Assembly (NCBI RefSeq): GCF_016902575.1
Contig: NZ_JACSNZ010000010.1
Span: 1-64,000 of the forward strand
DNA length: 64,000 bases
Direction: 5' to 3'
From: Pseudoflavonifractor capillosus
GTDB lineage: Bacteria; Bacillota; Clostridia; Oscillospirales; Oscillospiraceae
Part shown: positions 48,539 through 56,734 of the stretch, piece by piece
Position numbering within the stretch: position 1 is the first letter of the stretch
Layout: every line of letters starts with the position of its first letter
Notes under the pieces: generated by a model
What the model saw: the letters and a program-made list of their open reading frames with translations, nothing else
Database searches by the model: none
What the model was told of the DNA's origin: nothing
Translations under genes and position numbers: made by a program

Positions 48539-49168
48539 CTACCGGAAGTTTTCAGGATGAAAGATCGTCTCAAATCCTGCCATATGATAGCGGTTGAGCT
48601 GGCGGATATAGTGGAGCGCCCGGGCCTTATCCATGCGGTGCCGCACCGGCTCAAACATTCCGTTGAAGTAGGCGGTGGTAACGATATGGATCAAGTCCTC
48701 GGTGACCTGACCGGAGCGGACGCTCTCACAGCCGATGACCTCCATGTATTTGTAGGTGTAACTGACTTCGATCTCCACCAACTCGTCAATATAGTGGGCA
48801 TATTCCGTCCCAGCGCCCCGGCGGAGCAGCAGTTCAAACTCCGGCAGGTGCTCATAGATGTAGTCAAACAGTCCCTCCTGGGCATGGGCGGTGTAACGCC
48901 CCATCTCCTCCTGCTGGGTTGGGCCGTCAAACTGGTGAAAAGACTCCTGAATCTCCAAAAAACGGCGCTTCAGCTCTCCGGCGGCAGGCTCCACCAGGGC
49001 CCGGAACAATCCCGCCTTGTCGGTAAAACGGGTATAGATGGAGCCGGTGCTGGTTCCCGCCGCCTTGGCGATATCCCGCAGGGATGCCAGAGCAAAACCT
49101 TTTTCCAAAAATTCCTGACGGGCGCAGCGAAGCACATTTTCATAGACCCCTTCGATCTGCTTTGCCAT
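48539..49168 (-). CDS. TetR/AcrR family regulator 1
   Basis: A 209-residue repressor-type regulator. The N-terminal helix-turn-helix is LRDIAKAAGTSTGSIYTRF (about residues 27-46); the rest is an all-helical ligand domain. The reading frame is open far upstream, but GAGGTG before the ATG at 49168 and the HTH position fix the start. It is divergent from TetR 2, with its own promoter and a dyad over the -10. It lies directly upstream of the left ABC pair. Confidence 0.87.
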   Translation of the reverse strand: MAKQIEGVYENVLRCARQEFLEKGFALASLRDIAKAAGTSTGSIYTRFTDKAGLFRALVEPAAGELKRRFLEIQESFHQFDGPTQQEEMGRYTAHAQEGLFDYIYEHLPEFELLLRRGAGTEYAHYIDELVEIEVSYTYKYMEVIGCESVRSGQVTEDLIHIVTTAYFNGMFEPVRHRMDKARALHYIRQLNRYHMAGFETIFHPENFR

Positions 49169-49182
49169 GGTATCACCTCGCA

Positions 49183-49242
49183 ATTCAAAACAGTGTTTCA
49201 TAACGATGTTTTGAATATACAACCAAAAAGCGAGTTTGTCAA
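49183..49242 (-). promoter_or_regulatory. TetR 1 promoter and dyad operator
   Basis: TTGACA (49237-49242), 17-bp spacer, TATATT (49214-49219). A dyad ATTCAAAACA (49183-49192) / TGTTTTGAAT (49207-49216) overlaps the -10 and start region, a likely autoregulatory operator. Confidence 0.75.
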
Positions 49243-49256
49243 GAGAGGATTTCTCC

Positions 49257-49317
49257 TTGACAGGGAAAGAAAGGGATGCTATATTGATAATCAGATTATC
49301 GGTAATCAAATTATCAA
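49257..49317 (+). promoter_or_regulatory. TetR 2 promoter and dyad operator
   Basis: TTGACA (49257-49262), 17-bp spacer, TATATT (49280-49285). An inverted repeat with 15-bp arms (49284-49298 and 49303-49317, two mismatches; TTGATAAT...ATTATCAA) follows the -10. It differs from the TetR 1 dyad. Confidence 0.75.
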
Positions 49318-49334
49318 TCATTGGGAGGGATGTT

Positions 49335-49955
49335 ATGGCAAAACCGGATACTTCCATTGACCCTCGGATCATGGACAGTGCCAGAGAGGAGTTCCGGACG
49401 CTGGGCTTTGAGAAGGCTTCCCTGAAATCCATCTGCCAGCGGGCTGGGGTGACAACCGGGGCTCTTTATAAGCGTTACGCCGGAAAAGAGGAACTGTTTC
49501 GCGCTGTGGTGGCGGATACGGTGGCGGATTTGGATGCTGTTTATGAGGAGCGGACAGCGGTACCGGCATCTGCTCTCTCCGATGAAGACCTGATCCGGGC
49601 GTGGTATATGGATGAGGAATACATGCTGTGGTGGTTCCGCTTTCTCAATGAGCGGCGGGATGGCTTTGTGCTGCTGCTTACCGGAGCGGAGGGTACTGCC
49701 TACGCCAACTTTCAGCACGACTGGGTGGAGAAAATGACGGAAGGCACCTGGACCTACTATGCTGAGGCCAGACGCCGGGGCTTGTGTACTGTGGATATGA
49801 CGCAAGAGGAGCTCCATGTGGTCCTGTCCGCCTTCTGGACCACCATTTACGAGCCCTTTATCCACGACTTCACCTGGCCGGAGATCCAGAGCCACTGCAC
49901 TTTGGTCTGCCGTCTCTTTGACTGGTACGCTGCCCTGGGATTCCCCAAGGGGTGA
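49335..49955 (+). CDS. TetR/AcrR family regulator 2
   Basis: A 206-residue regulator with helix-turn-helix LKSICQRAGVTTGALYKRY (about 32-50) and a helical ligand domain unusually rich in Trp and Tyr (EEYMLWWFRFLNERRDGF). The start at 49335 has GGGAGGG upstream. It heads the right-hand ABC pair and mirrors TetR 1. Confidence 0.87.
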   Translation: MAKPDTSIDPRIMDSAREEFRTLGFEKASLKSICQRAGVTTGALYKRYAGKEELFRAVVADTVADLDAVYEERTAVPASALSDEDLIRAWYMDEEYMLWWFRFLNERRDGFVLLLTGAEGTAYANFQHDWVEKMTEGTWTYYAEARRRGLCTVDMTQEELHVVLSAFWTTIYEPFIHDFTWPEIQSHCTLVCRLFDWYAALGFPKG

Positions 49956-49960
49956 AAAAC

Positions 49961-49981
49961 GCCTCTTAAGGAGGCTTTTTT
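49961..49981 (+). terminator. Terminator after TetR 2
   Basis: GCCTC-TTAAG-GAGGC with flanking pairing, then TTTTTT. Confidence 0.75.
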
Positions 49982-49985
49982 CTCG

Positions 49986-50008
49986 CTAACAAGTTAGCAA
50001 TAACTAAC
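49986..50008 (+). promoter_or_regulatory. Double metal box before the right ABC operon
   Basis: GCTAACAAGTTAGC overlaps GTTAGCAATAACTAAC (TTAG-N6-CTAA at 49994-50007), so two dyads share one half site. No clear promoter is visible, perhaps because TetR 2 read-through is used. Confidence 0.75.
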
Positions 50009-50026
50009 TAAAAAAGGAGTGATACT

Positions 50027-51778
50027 GTGTTTCAAAAAGTCCTGCGCTACACTGGACGCCACCGGAAGACCACCTACGCCTCCATTCTGGTGCTGGTGGC
50101 CGGCGTGGCCATGAGCGTGCTGCCCTATTTCTTCCTCTACCGCCTGCTGCGGCCCCTGCTGACTGGGGGCAGTCTCACATTGGAGGAAACCCTGACGAGC
50201 GCCGGGGCCATGGCTCTGTGCATGGTCCTCTACGGCCTTCTCTATGTGGAGGGGCTGGCACTGTCCCACCGTTCCGCCTATCATACTTTGGAAAACCTCC
50301 GGCTCCATCTCCAGAGCAAGCTGGAAAAGCAGCCCCTGGGCGCGATCCAGGAGAAGGGCGTTGGAGTCTGGAAGAAGATGTTCATTGACGACATTGAGAG
50401 CATGGAGCTGCTGCTGGCCCACGCCCTGCCGGAAGGGCTGTCCAATCTGGCGGTGCCGGTGGTGGTATTTGCGGCCATGTTCCTCACGGACTGGAAGCTG
50501 GGTCTGCTTTCCCTCTGCTCACTCCCGCTGGGCGTGCTGGCTATGGGCATGATGTACCGCTCCGGCATGAGCAAGATGGGGGACTACTACGCCGCCGGGC
50601 AGAAAATGAACAACACCATCGTGGAGTACATCAACGGCATGGAAGTCGTGAAGGTCTTTAACCGGGACGGAGAGTCCTATCACCGCTTTGAGACCGATGT
50701 AAAAAACTACCGGGATTTTACGCTGGATTGGTTCCGGGCCTGCTGGCTGTGGATGGCCCTCTACACCAGCATTTTGCCCTGCGTGGCGCTGGTGCTGCTG
50801 CCGGTGGGCGGATATCTGGTGCTCACCGGCGCCTCTACCCTGCCGGATTACGCGCTGGTATTGTGCATGTCCTTTTCTGTGGGACCGCCTCTGGTTCGAG
50901 CCATGAATTTTATGTCGGTGCTGCCCCAGCTGAGCTACAAGATCGATCAAATGGAATCTCTGTTCAATATTCCGCCCCTGAAAGAAGGAAAAACGGATTT
51001 CAACGGAAACGATTTGCAGATCCGCTTTGAGAATGTGCGGTTTTCTTATGAAAAGGACGAAGTCCTCCACGGCATCTCCTTCTCTGTCCCACAGGGGAGC
51101 CTCACTGCTTTGGTGGGAGAATCCGGCAGCGGGAAATCGACCCTTGCCAAACTGCTGGTCCACTTTTACGATGTGACGGACGGACGCATCACGCTGGGGG
51201 GGCAAGACCTGCGAGAGATGTCCCTCGCCTCTCTGAATGAGCAGATCTCCTTCGTCGCGCAGGAGCAGTTCTTGTTCAACACCAGCCTGTTGGAGAACAT
51301 CCGGCTGGGAAGACCCGGCGCCACCGACGAGGAGGTGCTGGCGGCGGCGGAACGGGCTCAATGCGGAGAGTTTCTGAAACGGCTGGAAAAAGGAATCTAT
51401 ACCATGGCCGGCGATGGCGGCAAAGGGCTTTCCGGCGGGGAGCGGCAGCGGATCGCCCTGGCCCGGGCGATCTTGAAGGACGCTCCCATCGTGGTGCTGG
51501 ATGAGGCCACCGCTTTTTTGGACCCGGAGAATGAGGAGAAAATGAACGCCGCCATTGCCGAGGTGATCCGGGGCAAGACGGTCATCGTCATCGCCCACCG
51601 GCTTCAGTCCATTGCAGGCGCCGATCAGATTGTGGTGCTGGATCAGGGCAATGTGGCAGGGATTGGCCGCCACGATACATTGCGAAAGACTTGCCCCGCC
51701 TATGAAAAACTGTGGCGGGCTGCCGAGGGAGCCGCTGTCTGGCGTGTCTCTGCGGAGAAAGGAGGCGACGAGGCATGA
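50027..51778 (+). CDS. ABC exporter-fold half-transporter, right pair, first
   Basis: A 583-residue half-transporter starting at GTG with AAAAGGAG upstream. Six helices, then Walker A GESGSGKST, signature LSGGERQR, Walker B VVLDEATAFLDPENE. It is the counterpart of 46718-48463 and overlaps the next gene by four bases. The double metal box lies 19 bp before the start. Confidence 0.88.
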   Translation: MFQKVLRYTGRHRKTTYASILVLVAGVAMSVLPYFFLYRLLRPLLTGGSLTLEETLTSAGAMALCMVLYGLLYVEGLALSHRSAYHTLENLRLHLQSKLEKQPLGAIQEKGVGVWKKMFIDDIESMELLLAHALPEGLSNLAVPVVVFAAMFLTDWKLGLLSLCSLPLGVLAMGMMYRSGMSKMGDYYAAGQKMNNTIVEYINGMEVVKVFNRDGESYHRFETDVKNYRDFTLDWFRACWLWMALYTSILPCVALVLLPVGGYLVLTGASTLPDYALVLCMSFSVGPPLVRAMNFMSVLPQLSYKIDQMESLFNIPPLKEGKTDFNGNDLQIRFENVRFSYEKDEVLHGISFSVPQGSLTALVGESGSGKSTLAKLLVHFYDVTDGRITLGGQDLREMSLASLNEQISFVAQEQFLFNTSLLENIRLGRPGATDEEVLAAAERAQCGEFLKRLEKGIYTMAGDGGKGLSGGERQRIALARAILKDAPIVVLDEATAFLDPENEEKMNAAIAEVIRGKTVIVIAHRLQSIAGADQIVVLDQGNVAGIGRHDTLRKTCPAYEKLWRAAEGAAVWRVSAEKGGDEA

Positions 51779-53514
51779 TCGCGCTGATGAAACGAATCCT
51801 GTCCGTATCCGGCCCCTATCAGGGGCGGATCAAGCTGGCCTTTGTCTTTGCGTTCCTGAAGGCCATGCTGTCCAAGGCCCCCATCGGTCTGTCCTTCCTG
51901 GCCCTGAGCGCTTTTCTCCAGGGAACCATGACGGCACGGCTGTGCCTGTGGCTGGCGGTGGGCACGGTGGGCTGCGTGCTGCTGGAGTGCCTGTGCCAGA
52001 ACATCGCCGACCGGCTCCAGGCCGCGGCGGGCTATATGGTATTCGCAGATCTGCGCATGGAGCTGGGACGGCATCTGCGCCGCCTGCCCATGGGCTATTT
52101 CACAGAGGGCAACATCGGCAAAATCAGCTCCGTTCTGTCCACCGACATGGTGTTTATTGAGGAGAACTGTATGCACGACATTGCCAACATGATGAGCTAT
52201 ACCTTTGCCCAGGCCATTCTGGTGCTGTGGCTGGCCTTCCTGAATCCCTGGCTGGGACTGGCCGCCTTGGTGGTGGTAGGGATCATCTGGCAGCTGGGCC
52301 GCGCATCTCTGGGAAGCACCCTGGCTCACTCCGACATCCGACAGGAGCAGAGCGAGGCGCTCACGCGGGCGGTACTGGATTATGTGGAGGGCGTTGGTAT
52401 TGCCAAGACCTTCAACCTGCTGGGAGAGCGTTCCGAGCAACTCACCGAAAATTTCGCCCGGAGCCGCAAGGTCAGCATTGCGTTTGAGGAGAGCAATGCT
52501 CCCTGGATGCGGGCCCTCTATCTGGTGTGCGGTCTGGGCTCGGTGCTGATGATCCCCCTGTCACTCTGGCTCTATGGCCGTGGGCAGCTCTCCATCACCT
52601 TCCTGCTGGGTGTCTTGCTCTTCGTCTTTGACCTCTTTGGCCCCATGAAGGCGCTCTACAGCCAAGCCACCCGCCTGACGGTGATGAACGCCTGCATGGA
52701 CCGGATCGAGGCGGTACTGGCCCAGCCGGAGCTGCCCGACCGGGGCCGGGAGACCTTACCCAAAGCCGGCGGTGCCCCGGAGGTGGAGTTCCGAAATGTC
52801 ACCTTCGCCTACGGGGAGAAAGAGGTACTGCATGATGTCTCTTTCACACTGGAGAAAAACCGGATGCTGGCCCTGGTGGGTCCCTCCGGCGGCGGCAAGA
52901 GTACGGTAGCCAACCTGCTCTCCCGGTTCTGGGATGTCAAACAGGGCCAAATCTTAGTGCGGGGCAGGGATATCCGCGATATTCCTCTCTCTGATCTGAT
53001 GGATCAGATCTCCATGGTGTTCCAGCGGGTCTATCTCTTCCAGGATACCGTCTACAACAACATCGCCATGGGACGGACAGACGCCACACGGGAGGAGGTC
53101 TATGAGGCGGCCAGGAAAGCCCGATGCTATGACTTCATCATGGAGCTGCCCGACGGCTTTGACACTGTCATCGGCGAAGGTGGAGCCAGCCTGTCCGGCG
53201 GAGAGCGGCAGCGGATCTCCATTGCCCGCTGCATTCTGAAGGATGCTCCCATCGTCATTCTGGATGAGGCCACTGCCAGCGTGGACGCCGACAACGAGAG
53301 CTACATCCAGGAGGCCATCACCCAGCTGTGCCGGGGTAAGACTCTGCTGGTCATTGCCCACCGGCTCAATACCATTCGTCACGCCGATGAGATCCTGGTT
53401 ATCGACCAGGGGCGCATCGTCCAGGCCGGCGCCCACGACAAACTTATGGCGGAGGAGGGCATTTACCGCCGCTTCATCACCGCCCGCTCCAATCCCACCG
53501 GTTGGTGCCGGTAA
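51775..53514 (+). CDS. ABC exporter-fold half-transporter, right pair, second
   Basis: A 579-residue half-transporter. Six helices, Walker A GPSGGGKST, signature LSGGERQR, Walker B VILDEATASVDADNE. The ATG at 51775 overlaps the preceding stop (ATGA). With its partner it should form a heterodimer; both ATPase sites look intact. A terminator follows 21 bp after the stop. Confidence 0.88.
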   Translation: MIALMKRILSVSGPYQGRIKLAFVFAFLKAMLSKAPIGLSFLALSAFLQGTMTARLCLWLAVGTVGCVLLECLCQNIADRLQAAAGYMVFADLRMELGRHLRRLPMGYFTEGNIGKISSVLSTDMVFIEENCMHDIANMMSYTFAQAILVLWLAFLNPWLGLAALVVVGIIWQLGRASLGSTLAHSDIRQEQSEALTRAVLDYVEGVGIAKTFNLLGERSEQLTENFARSRKVSIAFEESNAPWMRALYLVCGLGSVLMIPLSLWLYGRGQLSITFLLGVLLFVFDLFGPMKALYSQATRLTVMNACMDRIEAVLAQPELPDRGRETLPKAGGAPEVEFRNVTFAYGEKEVLHDVSFTLEKNRMLALVGPSGGGKSTVANLLSRFWDVKQGQILVRGRDIRDIPLSDLMDQISMVFQRVYLFQDTVYNNIAMGRTDATREEVYEAARKARCYDFIMELPDGFDTVIGEGGASLSGGERQRISIARCILKDAPIVILDEATASVDADNESYIQEAITQLCRGKTLLVIAHRLNTIRHADEILVIDQGRIVQAGAHDKLMAEEGIYRRFITARSNPTGWCR

Positions 53515-53534
53515 AGGCAGAGGCGCAAAAGAAA

Positions 53535-53566
53535 AGAATGACCGGGATGCGTGTCCCGGTCATTCT
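53535..53566 (+). terminator. Terminator of the right ABC operon
   Basis: A 13-bp stem AGAATGACCGGGA / TCCCGGTCATTCT, followed by TCGTTCC. Confidence 0.8.
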
Positions 53567-53627
53567 TCGTTCCAGCTTCTTCCCTTGATTGATCCCAGAG
53601 AACACGCAAAACCAATATGGCGGCATC

Positions 53628-53676
53628 TTGCAATTTCATGCGACAAAGAGTATGATGTGGTTAGCTGGCACTAACC
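53628..53676 (+). promoter_or_regulatory. Promoter and metal box of the methyltransferase-HMA unit
   Basis: TTGCAA (53628-53633), 17-bp spacer, TATGAT (53651-53656), then GGTTAGCTGGCACTAACC (53659-53676) over the start site. Confidence 0.88.
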
Positions 53677-53698
53677 ATCATTGAGGTGACCATATTGT

Positions 53699-54385
53699 AT
53701 GGATGACAACAAGCAGTTTTGGGAGCGGTTTTCACGGCATTACGCCGGCTTCATACGCCGCTCTCAGACAACCTATCAGCAGATATGCAAAGCAATGCGT
53801 CCTTTTCTGAAACGGGACATGGACGTACTGGAGTTGGCCTGCGGAACAGGCCAGCTGTCCGTGCCGCTGTCTCCATGTGTCCGGAGCTGGGAGGCAACCG
53901 ACTTTTCAGCTGAAATGATCCGTCAAGCCAAAAAGCAGGTTTATTCGTCCCGGCTCCATTTCTCCGTCCAGGACGCCACCAAGCTGCCCTACGGGCCGGA
54001 GAGCTTCGATGCGGTGGTGATCTCCAACGCCCTCCATGTCATGCCTCACCCGGAAAAGGCTCTGGCGGAAGCCTGGCGGGTTCTGAAGCCGGGGGGATGG
54101 CTGTTCGCCCCCACCTTTGTCTGGGGCAAAAGCCGAAGCGCCAGACTCCGGCTCTGGTTCATGGGGCTGTCAGGCTTTCGGGTGTATCATGTCTGGACTG
54201 CCGGGGAGCTGATGGCATACCTGTCCGAGTACGGCTATTCCATCGTTCGCCATCAGCTTCTCGGGAGTTCGTTGGCGCCGCTGTGCTGTCTGATAGCCAG
54301 GAAGATCCCGGATGAACGGACTGCGGCACGGCAGGCTACCGTCCGGTCCGCACAGCACGATGATCCAAAAGTCAAGAAGGAGTGA
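53699..54385 (+). CDS. Class I SAM methyltransferase, UbiE-like
   Basis: A 228-residue soluble methyltransferase. Motif I VLELACGTGQLSVPL, FDAVVISNALHVMPHPEKAL and the post-motif WRVLKPGGWLFAPTF are typical of UbiE/COQ5-type Methyltransf_11 enzymes. Its position mirrors the methyltransferase cluster on the other side of the TetR pair. Only six bases separate it from the next gene. Substrate unknown. Confidence 0.85.
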   Translation: MDDNKQFWERFSRHYAGFIRRSQTTYQQICKAMRPFLKRDMDVLELACGTGQLSVPLSPCVRSWEATDFSAEMIRQAKKQVYSSRLHFSVQDATKLPYGPESFDAVVISNALHVMPHPEKALAEAWRVLKPGGWLFAPTFVWGKSRSARLRLWFMGLSGFRVYHVWTAGELMAYLSEYGYSIVRHQLLGSSLAPLCCLIARKIPDERTAARQATVRSAQHDDPKVKKE

Positions 54386-54391
54386 TAGAAC

Positions 54392-54637
54392 ATGTGGAAG
54401 TACACAGTGGAAGTCAACGGAATGATGTGCGGGATGTGCGAGGCTCATGTCAATGACGCCGTGCGCAAAGCCTGCCCGGTCAAAAAGGTGAGTTCTTCCC
54501 GGAGCAAAAACCAGACCGTGATCCTCTCTGAAACAGAGCTGGACACGGAGGCTGTTATGAACGCCATTCGCAGCACGGGGTATGAGGTCGGCACGATCCA
54601 GAAGGAGCCGTACAAAAAAAGAGGATTGTTTGGTTGA
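54392..54637 (+). CDS. Heavy-metal-associated (HMA) domain protein
   Basis: An 81-residue CopZ-like ferredoxin-fold protein with the metal site Cys13-x-x-Cys16 in NGMMCGMCEAHV. Such proteins carry Cu(I) or similar soft metals to P-type ATPases. The C terminus (EPYKKRGLFG) is a short basic tail. Here it is cotranscribed with a methyltransferase and under an iron-type box, which is unusual for copper control. AAGGAG precedes the ATG. Confidence 0.88.
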   Translation: MWKYTVEVNGMMCGMCEAHVNDAVRKACPVKKVSSSRSKNQTVILSETELDTEAVMNAIRSTGYEVGTIQKEPYKKRGLFG

Positions 54638-54674
54638 GTTCCTTGGCGGCAGCGGTCAGAAAAGAGGCATGAAC

Positions 54675-54827
54675 ATGAACACGGCAATGCAGTCGTTTGG
54701 ATATGGATTAACAGCTTTGCTATTTTGCATCGCCATTCTTGGCGTGTGCCATAAAATCAAAAAAGCTGCCCGAAAAGCTTTGAAAAGCCAGCAGCCACAT
54801 AAGGGCGATCTATCGCAAAAGTTTTGA
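54675..54827 (+). CDS. Small single-pass membrane protein
   Basis: A 50-residue peptide with one membrane helix (about 8-26) followed by a basic tail (KIKKAARKALKSQQ). AGAGG lies seven bases before the ATG at 54675; an ATG six bases earlier is also possible. Probably the last gene of the unit. No family recognised. Confidence 0.5.
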   Translation: MNTAMQSFGYGLTALLFCIAILGVCHKIKKAARKALKSQQPHKGDLSQKF

Positions 54828-54875
54828 TTTATGGTACAGGATTGCTTAGTTGTGAACTTATCCCTATCAAAATAG

Positions 54876-54903
54876 GCGGTGGATGCGTTGTTGCATCCAC
54901 CGC
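54876..54903 (+). terminator. Terminator of the methyltransferase-HMA unit
   Basis: A perfect 11-bp stem GCGGTGGATGC / GCATCCACCGC, then TTTGTG. The rest of 54904-55136 shows nothing recognisable. Confidence 0.8.
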
Positions 54904-55136
54904 TTTGTGTGCTGCTTAAAATAGCAAACGATTATTCCCGGAAGAAGGAAGGTTCCTAAATTGGAGTGCTTTTCTTACTGACGTCTCCGGTAGCAATTCT
55001 TCTACTGCCACATACATCATCGCAAAGAGCGTAAGGCAATACGAGGGGGCATAGTTTCTTTGAGGAGAACCGGCGGGATCGTTTCCACCAGCTTTGCCGT
55101 TGATGCCGTTGAATTGAATTTTATGATTCTGCTTTA

Positions 55137-55352
55137 CTATTTAGAAGTTAGAAGAAGATACAGTCCGCAAACTAAAAGGATAAGAAACAGAATTGCAGGA
55201 ACTAATATCCCGTTTTCCACTATGCTTATTATCATCCTTCCCGGTGGTGTTACCCACGCACTTGCCGGATGTTGCATTGCCGCCATTATCACTCCAGTAA
55301 CTCCAACGACACCACTCAAAGTTAAAAAGCCGCCTTTGATCAATCTGTTCAT
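55137..55352 (-). CDS. Small two-helix membrane protein
   Basis: A 71-residue protein with helices at about 8-26 and 44-66. A strong AGGAGGAGG site precedes the ATG, which supports translation. I do not recognise the family. It lies downstream of the DtxR-like gene on the same strand (77-bp gap). Confidence 0.55.
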   Translation of the reverse strand: MNRLIKGGFLTLSGVVGVTGVIMAAMQHPASAWVTPPGRMIISIVENGILVPAILFLILLVCGLYLLLTSK

Positions 55353-55429
55353 AATAGCCTCCTCCTATAAAAACATTATGATACCGAATGTCATTTCAAC
55401 GCAGGTGGGCAAGCAGCTCTTTCCACAGT

Positions 55430-55834
55430 TTAATCGGCACAGGTTCCTCCAGCCGAATGGTTGGCATATTCTTTTTTGAGCCGCTTTAATCTCTCAAAGG
55501 ATTCCGTGCTGATTGCGTGTTCAATGCGACAGGCTTCCTTTTCTGCGGTTTTCGGGTCAACACCGGCCTCCTTCAGCATCGCAGAGAAGAATTGGTGCTT
55601 TTCCAGTGTGATTTCGGCGACAGAACGGCCCGCTTCGGTCAAGATCAGGAAACGACGCTGGTCCATTCGCAGAAATCCTTTCGCACGCAGAGAGGCAACC
55701 GCGTGGCATACACTTGGCTTCGATACCTCCAGATGCTGTGCTACATCCACAGACCGTACCACCCCCATTCTCCTCTGAAGGAGTAGGATCGCTTCCAGAT
55801 AATCTTCCGCTGACGCACGCACTTCCAATCCCAT
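55430..55834 (-). CDS. DtxR-family iron-dependent regulator 1
   Basis: A 134-residue two-domain regulator. Winged helix-turn-helix (about 1-60, VDVAQHLEVSKPSVCHAV) and a dimerisation/metal domain containing EACRIEHAIS. The Cys-x-x-Glu-His ligands match iron-type DtxR/IdeR (Cys102, Glu105, His106), whereas MntR has Glu at the Cys position. The SH3-like third domain is missing, as in short family members. The AAGGAG site is very close to the ATG at 55834; a TTG two codons later is an alternative start. Its promoter carries a metal box, so it is probably autoregulated. Confidence 0.87.
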   Translation of the reverse strand: MGLEVRASAEDYLEAILLLQRRMGVVRSVDVAQHLEVSKPSVCHAVASLRAKGFLRMDQRRFLILTEAGRSVAEITLEKHQFFSAMLKEAGVDPKTAEKEACRIEHAISTESFERLKRLKKEYANHSAGGTCAD

Positions 55835-55924
55835 CACTCCTTGTCCATCCGGCAACCACTATGGTTTTGAGCCAAGTCCAGACCTTCTTTTCATGGGAAG
55901 GCTATTGTCTGAATTCAATAAAGC

Positions 55925-55991
55925 AAAAGAATCCAAGTGGTTAGTTTTTGCTAACCACTTGGATTCTAACATACACCGATACTGTTGTCAA
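55925..55991 (-). promoter_or_regulatory. Promoter and long metal-box palindrome of DtxR 1
   Basis: TTGACA (55986-55991), 17-bp spacer, TAGAAT (55963-55968). The box TTAG-TTTTTG-CTAA (55941-55954) is the centre of a perfect 16-bp-arm inverted repeat from about 55930 to 55967. Confidence 0.88.
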
Positions 55992-56088
55992 TGTGTGTAT
56001 CCCGTCCGCAACCCCTTGTCCTCTCGGCAGGTAGCGGTCTGTACCCTGAGCGTTCGGATTTCCTGTCAGCGGTGTAGCTTTCTGAAGA

Positions 56089-56490
56089 TCAGTCCTGTGC
56101 TCCCGAAGACTCTACATCAGATATTTTTGTCTGATTCAGGTGAGCCTGCATGGCGGCGAAGGATTTTTCGCTGATCACATGCTCGATCCTGCAGGCATCC
56201 TCTGCGGCTGTTTTTTCATCCACGCCAAGACCCTTGAGCATTTCTGTCAGTACCGTGTGCCGGGTATACATGGTCTCAGCAATGGCGAGGCCTTTTGACG
56301 TCAGGGTGATCGCTCCCTCTCCGTCAACCTCCACATAACCGTCTTTTTTTAGAATGGACAGAGCACGGCTGACGCTGGGCTTGGTATAGCCCATCTGTTC
56401 TCCCACGTCAATGGCCCGCACAAAGGATTTTGTTTGCCTTAAAATATAAATGGTCTCCAAATACATCTGACCAGATTCATGGATTGCCAT
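56089..56490 (-). CDS. DtxR-family iron-dependent regulator 2
   Basis: A 133-residue paralogue of regulator 1. The helix-turn-helix is AIDVGEQMGYTKPSVSRAL; the ligand motif is DACRIEHVIS, again the iron-type Cys-Glu-His pattern, with His in TRHTVLTEML as a further ligand. GGAGG precedes the ATG. No box of the TTAG-N6-CTAA type is visible at its own start, so it may be the constitutive sensor. It lies 245 bp from feoA, divergently. Confidence 0.9.
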   Translation of the reverse strand: MAIHESGQMYLETIYILRQTKSFVRAIDVGEQMGYTKPSVSRALSILKKDGYVEVDGEGAITLTSKGLAIAETMYTRHTVLTEMLKGLGVDEKTAAEDACRIEHVISEKSFAAMQAHLNQTKISDVESSGAQD

Positions 56491-56600
56491 ACAAGACCTC
56501 CATTGGATAAAGCATTTTGATTATTATAGCACAGTCCGGAAAAATGAACCAGCCTGTTTATCGGAAACAGAGATTTTCTTTGCTGAACATAGGTTCCCGC

Positions 56601-56691
56601 TTGACAATTGATTTGGCATGGTATATTATAGCAGAAGGTTAGATATTGCTAACCTAATTTTTTCGCGGTCTGGTTTCCTATCGCTAACCAG
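56601..56691 (+). promoter_or_regulatory. feoAB promoter with tandem metal boxes
   Basis: TTGACA (56601-56606), 17-bp spacer, TATTAT (56624-56629). Box 1 AGGTTAGATATTGCTAACCT is at 56636-56655; a second, imperfect dyad (TGGTTTCCTATCGCTAACCA) follows at 56671-56690. Confidence 0.9.
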
Positions 56692-56734
56692 ACTACGAAA
56701 AAATGATTGAATCAACTCTGAAAAGGTGATGGAT

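Noticed and set aside
49996-50007. Boxes before the ABC genes as TetR operators
   Set aside because: They share the TTAG-N6-CTAA sequence with feoA and flavodoxin promoters and differ from both TetR dyads.
44991-53514. ABC half-transporters named as specific siderophore importers (IrtAB/YbtPQ)
   Set aside because: ATPase and helix patterns do not distinguish these from multidrug or peptide exporters; only the iron-type boxes hint at it, so no symbol is given.
54582-54674. Upstream extension of the small membrane protein gene overlapping the HMA gene
   Set aside because: Basic, low-complexity sequence with no ribosome site; the AGAGG site favours the start at 54675.
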